Source: Hungatella effluvii (GTDB lineage Bacteria; Bacillota; Clostridia; Lachnospirales; Lachnospiraceae). From it: a stretch of DNA of 64,000 nucleotides. The notes under the pieces were generated by a model. That model was not told the origin of the DNA. It was given only the letters and a program-made list of their open reading frames with translations, and searched no databases. Location of the stretch: NCBI RefSeq assembly GCF_003201875.1, contig NZ_QJKD01000007.1, forward strand, positions 134,992-198,991. The letters run 5' to 3'. Positions 58,906-64,000 of this stretch are shown here, one piece after another. The stretch's first letter is position 1, and each line of letters starts with the position of its first letter. Both the position numbers and the translations under genes were made by a program.

Positions 58906-59784
58906 CTAAATCAGGGCATGCCTCTTCATGGTTTCCGTCAGCTTTGCCTTGTCGGCGGCACTCATTCTGATGAGAGGCAGCCTGTAATTTTCCCCGCACA
59001 TTCCCATCAGGCTTAAGGCCGCCTTAACAGGCACCGGATTGACGTCCAGGAAAAGGGCGTTCATCAAATCCAGCAGGTCTAACTGCAGTTTTAAGCTCTC
59101 CTTTTCCTTCCCATTCAGGAAAAGTCTGCACATTTCGTGGGTTTCCCGCGGCATGATATTGGCCAGGACAGAGATCACGCCTTTTCCTCCCAGAGAAAGA
59201 ACAGGGACCGTCTGATCGTCATTTCCCGAATAAATATCCAGGTCATCCCCGCACAGAGAGGCGATCCGGGCAACGTGGGAGATATTGCTTCCCGCCTCCT
59301 TGACAGCCTGGATGTTCGGATGCTGTGAAAGTACTTTGCAGGTCTCCGGTTCCATGGTCATGCCGGTACGGCTGGGCACATGATAGAGGATGACCGGAAT
59401 TGAAACGCTGTCCGCTATGGCCGTAAAATGGGCGATCAGTCCCTTTTGCGATGTCTTGTTGTAGTAAGGCGTCACTTCTAAAAGCCCATCCGCGCCAAGC
59501 TCCTGAGCCTTTTTCGACAATTCTACTGCATGAGCGGTGTTGTTGCTTCCTGCGCCTGCAATCACAGGCACCCTTCCATGAACCCGCTTCACGGTAAATT
59601 CAATAAGCTTATATTTCTCTTCATCCTGAAGCGTGGAGGATTCGCCGGTAGTCCCATTTACTACAATGGCGTCAGTTCCATTCTCCAGTTGAAATTCCAA
59701 TAATTTTCCCATTGCTTTAAAATCGATAGAGCCATTTTCAGCCATTGGTGTCACAACTGCTGCTGCAGATCCTTCAAAAATCAT
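58906..59784 (-). CDS. dapA: 4-hydroxy-tetrahydrodipicolinate synthase
   Basis: A 292-residue aldolase condensing pyruvate with aspartate semialdehyde. GTTGES (44-49), Tyr134 (ILYHVP), Arg139 and the Schiff-base Lys162 (AVKEAG) are present. It is divergent from dpsAB, and its promoter matches the sigma-K pattern. I infer a sporulation-specific copy feeding dipicolinate synthesis in the mother cell, in addition to any housekeeping lysine-pathway copy elsewhere. Confidence 0.95.
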   Translation of the reverse strand: MIFEGSAAAVVTPMAENGSIDFKAMGKLLEFQLENGTDAIVVNGTTGESSTLQDEEKYKLIEFTVKRVHGRVPVIAGAGSNNTAHAVELSKKAQELGADGLLEVTPYYNKTSQKGLIAHFTAIADSVSIPVILYHVPSRTGMTMEPETCKVLSQHPNIQAVKEAGSNISHVARIASLCGDDLDIYSGNDDQTVPVLSLGGKGVISVLANIMPRETHEMCRLFLNGKEKESLKLQLDLLDLMNALFLDVNPVPVKAALSLMGMCGENYRLPLIRMSAADKAKLTETMKRHALI

Positions 59785-59815
59785 CTTACCTTCCCTTTGA
59801 TTCGATGCTTTAATG

Positions 59816-59878
59816 TAAAATATGACAAACTCTCCCGGTCTGTTCCTTGCACAAACCAGTTTTTTTCCTCATATAAAA
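59816..59878. promoter_or_regulatory. Divergent sigma-K-like promoters
   Basis: Minus strand: AC (59843-59842), 17 bases, CATATTTTA (59824-59816), a perfect match to AC-N16/17-CATANNNTA, for dapA. Plus strand: AC (59851-59852), 17 bases, CATATAAAA (59870-59878), one mismatch, for dpsA. Sigma-K drives late mother-cell genes including dipicolinate synthase. The match is by consensus only. Confidence 0.6.
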
Positions 59879-59899
59879 TCACTATGGAGAGTGAAGTTC

Positions 59900-60730
59900 A
59901 TGAATAATTATTTGATTCTGGGCGGCGATTTAAGACAGATTTATCTGGGCCGCATGTTAAAACAACAGGGATTTCCCACCGTTACATCCGCCGACTTAGG
60001 CAGGCTTAACCTTTCTCTGGAAGCAGCCATAAAAGCCAGCAGCGTCCTTCTGGGTCCTGTACCCTTTACAAAGGATGGCAAGACCATCTTTTCCGCGGAT
60101 CAAAAAGATTCCTTAAAGATCATGGACCTATTAAGACACTTAACGCCTGACCATACCCTGTTCGGCGGAAATATACCTGACTTTGTAAAAGACCACGCCA
60201 AAGAGCATAAAATCCCATACTTTGACTTTCTGGAGATAGAGGAAATAACCTTAGAAAATACCATAGCCACAGCGGAAGGGGCGATTGCGGAAGCGATCCG
60301 TCTGAGCCCGGACTGCCTTCATCAAAGCCGGTGTCTCATCACAGGCTTCGGCCGCTGCGGAAAAACGCTTGCCTGTAAATTACAGGGATTGTCTGTGGAT
60401 GTTACAGTGGCCGACAGAGATTCGGTCCAGCTGGCCTTCGGGACTGCGCTTGGGCTTAAGACAAAGCCTCTGTCCGAAATCTCACAGGATATAGGCGAGT
60501 ATCAATTTATTTTTAATACCATACCCGCACCAGTCATCCATGAAGCCGAAATACGCCTTATGAGGCCTGATGTCACCATCATTGATATTGCCTCTGCCCC
60601 TGGCGGCGTGGATTTTACCGCATGTAAGAGCCGGGAAATAAACGCCAGACTATGTCCCGGACTCCCCGGCGCCTATGCGCCGAAGGCGGCGGCTGAAATT
60701 CTGTTAAAGGCTGTCATGAAAAGCTTATAG
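59900..60730 (+). CDS. dpsA: Dipicolinate synthase subunit A
   Basis: A 276-residue protein (SpoVFA family) that with DpsB oxidises dihydrodipicolinate to dipicolinic acid, the calcium chelator of the spore core. The N-terminal half holds LGPVPFTKDG, and the C-terminal Rossmann half holds ITGFGRCGKTLA and NTIPAPV. The ATG at 59900 follows GGAGAGTGAAG; an upstream ATG at 59822 lies in the promoter. It is 13 bases from dpsB. This indicates a spore former. Confidence 0.93.
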   Translation: MNNYLILGGDLRQIYLGRMLKQQGFPTVTSADLGRLNLSLEAAIKASSVLLGPVPFTKDGKTIFSADQKDSLKIMDLLRHLTPDHTLFGGNIPDFVKDHAKEHKIPYFDFLEIEEITLENTIATAEGAIAEAIRLSPDCLHQSRCLITGFGRCGKTLACKLQGLSVDVTVADRDSVQLAFGTALGLKTKPLSEISQDIGEYQFIFNTIPAPVIHEAEIRLMRPDVTIIDIASAPGGVDFTACKSREINARLCPGLPGAYAPKAAAEILLKAVMKSL

Positions 60731-60743
60731 TAAAGGAGTTTAT

Positions 60744-61322
60744 ATGAAATTAGAAGGAAAAAAAATCGGCCTGGCAATCACCGGGTCTTTCTGTACCTTT
60801 AGTAAGATGGAAGAGGCAGTCAGCGCTCTGATGGCTGAAGGCGCCTCCATCTACCCCATTATCTCCACAAATGTGCAGACTACCGATTCCCGTTTTGGAG
60901 ATACCACGGAGTTTATCAGCCACATTTCCGACCTGACCGGCAATCCCCCCATTCTGAAGCTGGAGGATGCCGAACCGATTGGTCCGCAGGGCTACCTGGA
61001 TATTCTTCTCATTGCACCGTGCACAGGGAACACCCTGGCAAAGCTGGCCAACGGCATAACCGACACCCCTGTCCTCATGGCTGCAAAAGCCCATTTGAGA
61101 AACTCCAAGCCCCTGGTTATCTCGATTTCCACCAACGACGCTTTGGGAATTAATTTTAAAAATATCGGCCAGCTTTTTAATATTAAAAACATTTATTTCG
61201 TGCCATTCGGCCAGGATAACGCGATTAAAAAACCCAATTCCATGATTGCCAGGACGGATCAGATTGTCAGAACCCTGGAAGAAGCGCTGGAAGGAAAACA
61301 GATCCAGCCGGTCATTTTATAA
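60744..61322 (+). CDS. dpsB: Dipicolinate synthase subunit B
   Basis: A 192-residue flavoprotein-like subunit (SpoVFB family): GLAITGSFCTFSKM near the N-terminus, STNVQTTDSRFG and IAPCTGNTLAKLANGITDTPVLMAAKAHLRN (flavoprotein-type fold, noted here by start and end segments). AAAGGAG precedes the ATG. Partner of DpsA; a terminator follows. Confidence 0.93.
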   Translation: MKLEGKKIGLAITGSFCTFSKMEEAVSALMAEGASIYPIISTNVQTTDSRFGDTTEFISHISDLTGNPPILKLEDAEPIGPQGYLDILLIAPCTGNTLAKLANGITDTPVLMAAKAHLRNSKPLVISISTNDALGINFKNIGQLFNIKNIYFVPFGQDNAIKKPNSMIARTDQIVRTLEEALEGKQIQPVIL

Positions 61323-61334
61323 AAGGATTTTTTC

Positions 61335-61398
61335 GGCGGTACCGGAGGTCCTGGACGTTGGAAGGTTCAGGGCCTTTCCGGCTGCACCGCCATTTTTT
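61335..61398 (+). terminator. Long terminator after dpsB
   Basis: GGCGGT (61335-61340) pairs with ACCGCC (61386-61391), with inner CCGGA/TCCGG and CCTG/CAGG, followed by ATTTTTT. Strong rho-independent form. Confidence 0.85.
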
Positions 61399-61474
61399 CT
61401 ATGCAAAATAAATCGGACATGTTATAATGAACGGATGAAACAGAGGCGGGTTATGTGTCAGGAGGTAACGGGGC

Positions 61475-62182
61475 ATGCTGAAAATTGCTGTAGTGGACGA
61501 TGAAAAAGTGTATATTGACCAGATTCAGGAATACATCAGGCAGTATAGTGCAGAGAAGAAACGGGAGATTCAGACAGAGACCTTCTGCGACGGAAGTGCG
61601 CTGCTGGAGAATTACAGCCCGCGGTTTGACATTATCCTGCTGGATATTGAGATGGGGAAGCTGAATGGGATGGAGACGGCACGGGAGATACGGAAAAAGG
61701 ATCAGGATGTGGTGCTTGTTTTTATTACCAATATGGCCCAGTATGCGATTAACGGTTACGATGTGGGAGCGCTGGATTACGTGCTGAAGCCGATTAACTA
61801 TTACACCTTCTCCGTGCGTCTCGACCGCGCCGTCTCAAGGGTGAAAAAACGTCAGCCTGAGGAAATTCTTTTAAATCTTCCAGATGGGATCAAACGGCTC
61901 AAGGTGGACCGGATTCACTACGTGGAGGTGCAGAACCGCATGCTGCATTACCACACGGAGGACGGTATCTTCGTGGTGAGAGGAACGCTGCAGGGAGCGG
62001 AGGAGACGCTGAAGGAGAGCCATTTTGTGCGGTGCAACCACTGGTATCTGGTGAATCTGCAGTACGTCTCGGAGATACGCAAAAATATAGTCATCGTAGC
62101 AGGAGATGAACTGGAGATCAGCAGGAGGAATAAGACGGCATTTCTTTCCGAGCTGACGGATTACATGGGGATGGGGACATGA
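61475..62182 (+). CDS. LytTR-family response regulator (AgrA-like)
   Basis: A 235-residue regulator: receiver domain (1-125) with phospho-Asp57 (LLDIEMGKLNG) and Lys in VLKPIN, and LytTR DNA-binding domain (about 135-232) with VDRIHYVEVQNRML and FVRCNHWYLVNL. AGGAGG precedes the ATG, and TATAAT at about 61422 could be its -10. It overlaps the kinase gene by four bases. No peptide precursor or AgrB-like gene is in view, so the signal is unknown. Confidence 0.93.
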   Translation: MLKIAVVDDEKVYIDQIQEYIRQYSAEKKREIQTETFCDGSALLENYSPRFDIILLDIEMGKLNGMETAREIRKKDQDVVLVFITNMAQYAINGYDVGALDYVLKPINYYTFSVRLDRAVSRVKKRQPEEILLNLPDGIKRLKVDRIHYVEVQNRMLHYHTEDGIFVVRGTLQGAEETLKESHFVRCNHWYLVNLQYVSEIRKNIVIVAGDELEISRRNKTAFLSELTDYMGMGT

Positions 62183-63507
62183 CAAAGATAAATATCACGA
62201 TATGGACGTATGTGGAACTGGCTGTATCGCTCTGGGCAGCATGCGTACTTTATATGATTCCGCTGAAACACCGCCCGAATTTCCGGCTGAGACTGGGGCT
62301 GGCGACGGCGGGGACCTGCGCTGTGACTGCAGCAGCAGTCTGGTGGAAGACGGCATTTCCGGCGGTGACCGTTCCGGAGGTGGTATCCATGTCGGGCGTT
62401 TTTCTGCTGGGCTGCCTGTTTATTTATATCTGCGCGGCCATGCCTGTGGGCGCGGCGGTGTACTGTGCGGCGTGGGCGATCATCAGCCAGCAGATTGCTC
62501 ATGAGTCTGCGTTTATTGTTGTGAGGAGTCTGGAGATCGGAGGCCAGCTGTCGGCTGTCGGCTACATGGCAGTGATTTACGCGGTGATTTATGGAATGGC
62601 CGGCATCACAATCGTCAGATATATGCCGGAAAACGGAGTCTACCAGGTGGGGCCGCGGCAGCTGTCCTCGGCGCTGTTTTTGCTGATTGTTTTTGAAATT
62701 CTGTTTGGTTTTTTGAGGTCAGGAGGCGGCATTCCATTTCCCGATGTGCGGGTATGGAACATCCTGCTGATTCAGTGCTACTGCGTCCTGATTCTCTACC
62801 TTCAGAACACGCTGTTCAAGAAAAGCGCCATGAAACAGGAGCTGGACATCTTAAATCAGCTGTGGCATCAGCAGAAGGAGCAGTATGAGCTTTCCCAGGA
62901 GACCATAACCCTGATTAACCGCAAATGCCATGATCTGAAGCATCAGATTGCCGCCATGCGCGCCATCACCAGTCCGGAGGAACGGGACAAATATCTGCGT
63001 GAGGTGGAAGACTCCGTGCAGATCTATGACTCCATTGTGAAGACCGGTAATGAGGTGCTGGATACGGTTCTGACGGAGAAGAGCCTGTTCTGCACGGCCA
63101 GTAGCATCAAGATCAACTGCATTGCGGATGGCCGCCAGATGGATATCTTTGACCCGGTGGATCTATACACCGTGTTTGGCAATGCCATTGACAATGCGAT
63201 TGAGAGCGTAAAGCAGCTGGAGAATCAGGAGATGCGGATGATAGACGTGCTGGTGTACGTCCGCAAACAGTTTTTGATCATTAATATCATGAATCCGATC
63301 GGCAGGCGGCTGGAGTTTGACGGCGATCTGCCTGTCAGCACAAAGGCCCGGAACGGGTATCACGGATTCGGCTTGAAGAGTATCCGCTATACGGTAGAAA
63401 AATATAATGGTTTCATGAAAATTGACACGGAGGAAAATATCTTTTCGCTGAAGATATTGATTCCGATTGCAGGCAAAAAAGCCGCGGACAGGACTGAGAG
63501 GAGGTAG
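62179..63507 (+). CDS. GHKL sensor histidine kinase (AgrC-like)
   Basis: A 442-residue kinase with about six N-terminal membrane helices (1-215), a coiled region, the dimerisation motif NRKCHDLKHQIAAM (phospho-His in CHDLKHQ), and a GHKL ATPase domain with FGNAIDNAIESV and GYHGFGLKSIRYTVEKY. Partner of the overlapping LytTR regulator. Its last codons lie inside the terminator hairpin. Confidence 0.93.
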   Translation: MTKINITIWTYVELAVSLWAACVLYMIPLKHRPNFRLRLGLATAGTCAVTAAAVWWKTAFPAVTVPEVVSMSGVFLLGCLFIYICAAMPVGAAVYCAAWAIISQQIAHESAFIVVRSLEIGGQLSAVGYMAVIYAVIYGMAGITIVRYMPENGVYQVGPRQLSSALFLLIVFEILFGFLRSGGGIPFPDVRVWNILLIQCYCVLILYLQNTLFKKSAMKQELDILNQLWHQQKEQYELSQETITLINRKCHDLKHQIAAMRAITSPEERDKYLREVEDSVQIYDSIVKTGNEVLDTVLTEKSLFCTASSIKINCIADGRQMDIFDPVDLYTVFGNAIDNAIESVKQLENQEMRMIDVLVYVRKQFLIINIMNPIGRRLEFDGDLPVSTKARNGYHGFGLKSIRYTVEKYNGFMKIDTEENIFSLKILIPIAGKKAADRTERR

Positions 63508-63536
63508 TATATCTCCTCTCAGTCCTGATTTTTTTG
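63490..63536 (+). terminator. Terminator overlapping the kinase stop codon
   Basis: AGGACTGAGAGGAG (63490-63503) and CTCCTCTCAGTCCT (63513-63526) form a perfect 14-bp stem followed by seven T. The TAG stop at 63505-63507 lies in the loop. Confidence 0.9.
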
Positions 63537-63657
63537 TTTCACAGGAAAGTTCGTCCTATGAAACAAAAACCCTCCGGGGGATGCGCACTTCGCGCTAAGG
63601 AAATATGGCCGCTGAAGCGACCGCGCTCCGGCGCGAGAGTCCGGCGAGCTGGACTCT
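63534..63657. repeat. Two intergenic hairpins before the GH2 gene
   Basis: TTGTTTCA, a mismatch, AGGA (63534-63546) pairs with TCCT, a mismatch, TGAAACAA (63554-63566). AGAGTCC (63636-63642) pairs with GGACTCT (63651-63657), then TTTATTT. The GC-rich stretch between contains smaller stems. The function is unclear; the second may be a terminator. The reading frame across it has no protein-like character. Confidence 0.5.
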
Positions 63658-63709
63658 TTATTTCTGAAAACCACTTGGGTTCTAAAATCGACCACTTATA
63701 CAAAAATGC

Positions 63710-63738
63710 TTACACTCCGAAAAAAAACTTGTTATAGT
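63710..63738 (+). promoter_or_regulatory. Promoter of the GH2 gene
   Basis: TTACAC (63710-63715) and TATAGT (63733-63738) are 17 bases apart, about 34 bases before the GH2 ATG. Confidence 0.6.
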
Positions 63739-63771
63739 ATGGAGGATTAGCACAAAGAAAAGAGAAATGGC

Positions 63772-64000
63772 ATGAGAAAAACAAAGAATTTGAATGACAG
63801 GTGGCAGTTTACCGGTCCGGATGGAAGGACCGTGTCAGTGAATCTGCCGCATACCTGGAACAGCGTGGATGGGCAGGATGGCGGTAATAATTACTGGCGC
63901 GGTTCATGCAGGTATGAACGGGAACTGGACATGCCGGAGTTTCAGAAAGGTGAAGAACGGGTCTATCTGGAATTCCGGGGAGTGAACGCCAGTGCGAGGG
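63772..64000 (+). CDS. Glycoside hydrolase family 2 enzyme (3' truncated)
   Basis: The first 76 codons of a GH2 protein. LNDRWQFTG, then VNLPHTWNSVDGQDGG, NYWRGSCRYERELD and VYLEFRGVNASAR make the N-terminal sugar-binding jelly-roll of beta-galactosidase/beta-glucuronidase-type enzymes. No signal peptide is seen. The ATG at 63772 has only a weak purine-rich site upstream. Catalytic residues are outside the window, so the specificity is unknown. Confidence 0.88.
   Translation, partial: MRKTKNLNDRWQFTGPDGRTVSVNLPHTWNSVDGQDGGNNYWRGSCRYERELDMPEFQKGEERVYLEFRGVNASAR

Noticed and set aside
61475..63507. Complete agr-type quorum-sensing locus
   Set aside because: The LytTR regulator and GHKL kinase are present, but no AgrB-like protease or precursor peptide was found on either side.
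63534..63737. 67-codon open frame before the GH2 gene
   Set aside because: It covers two hairpins and the promoter region and has no protein-like features.

Overview
The window looks like about 64 kb of chromosome from a spore-forming gut Firmicute of the Lachnospiraceae type (Hungatella/Enterocloster-like). The evidence is roughly 50% GC, strong AGGAGG ribosome binding sites, lipoprotein sugar-binding proteins beside LplB/LplC permeases, many YesM/YesN-type two-component systems, and a dipicolinate synthase (dpsAB) cluster. No rRNA, tRNA or CRISPR array was seen, so the taxonomy is inference. Almost everything is a set of substrate-specific catabolic islands, each with its own regulator.

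Layout. 1-4.2 kb: the 3' part of a wall-anchored phosphoesterase with a 1206-bp internal tandem duplication, and a YibE/F membrane protein. 4.2-4.5 kb: a 285-bp palindromic, MITE-like element. 4.7-12.6 kb: lactate dehydrogenase, then an XRE-cupin regulator, Xaa-Pro peptidase, HEFAH metallopeptidase, GH127 beta-L-arabinofuranosidase and POT peptide transporter. I read the last five as an intracellular system for hydroxyproline-rich (extensin-type) glycopeptides. 12.65-14.17 kb: an IS605-type element with intact tnpB and a decayed tnpA. 14.3-25.25 kb: a membrane AraC regulator divergent from an ABC importer, cytosolic sulfatase, GH88 and an unassigned helical-toroid protein, probably for sulfated unsaturated uronides. 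25.25-25.65 kb: an unannotated type I toxin-antitoxin module.

25.7-39.8 kb: alpha-glucoside island with GH13 oligo-1,6-glucosidase divergent from GH65 phosphorylase, LacI, YesM/YesN, ABC transporter, PhnP-like MBL hydrolase and an organophosphate-type MFS carrier. 39.9-50.3 kb: flavin island with a PyrD-like enzyme, an unusual FMN_bind-PyrK fusion flavoprotein, a divergent ABC importer, YesM/YesN and an ApbE flavin transferase without an export signal. A near-perfect inverted operator lies between its two arms. 50.3-58.8 kb: LacI, a stand-alone MgsA_C-like protein, ABC importer with its own ATPase, deoC and ribokinase-like kinase, consistent with deoxyribose or ribose uptake. 58.9-61.3 kb: divergent dapA and dpsAB with sigma-K-like promoters for spore dipicolinate. 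61.5-63.5 kb: AgrA/AgrC-like LytTR system. The window ends in the start of a GH2 gene.

Recurring non-coding structure is conspicuous. Four long imperfect palindromes of 150-290 nt lie in intergenic gaps. Two share end sequences and are flanked by 8-bp direct repeats; two sit inside ABC transporter operons beside binding-protein genes. Strongest candidates for new biology: the cytosolic flavinylation island, the extensin-glycopeptide island and the palindromic element family.
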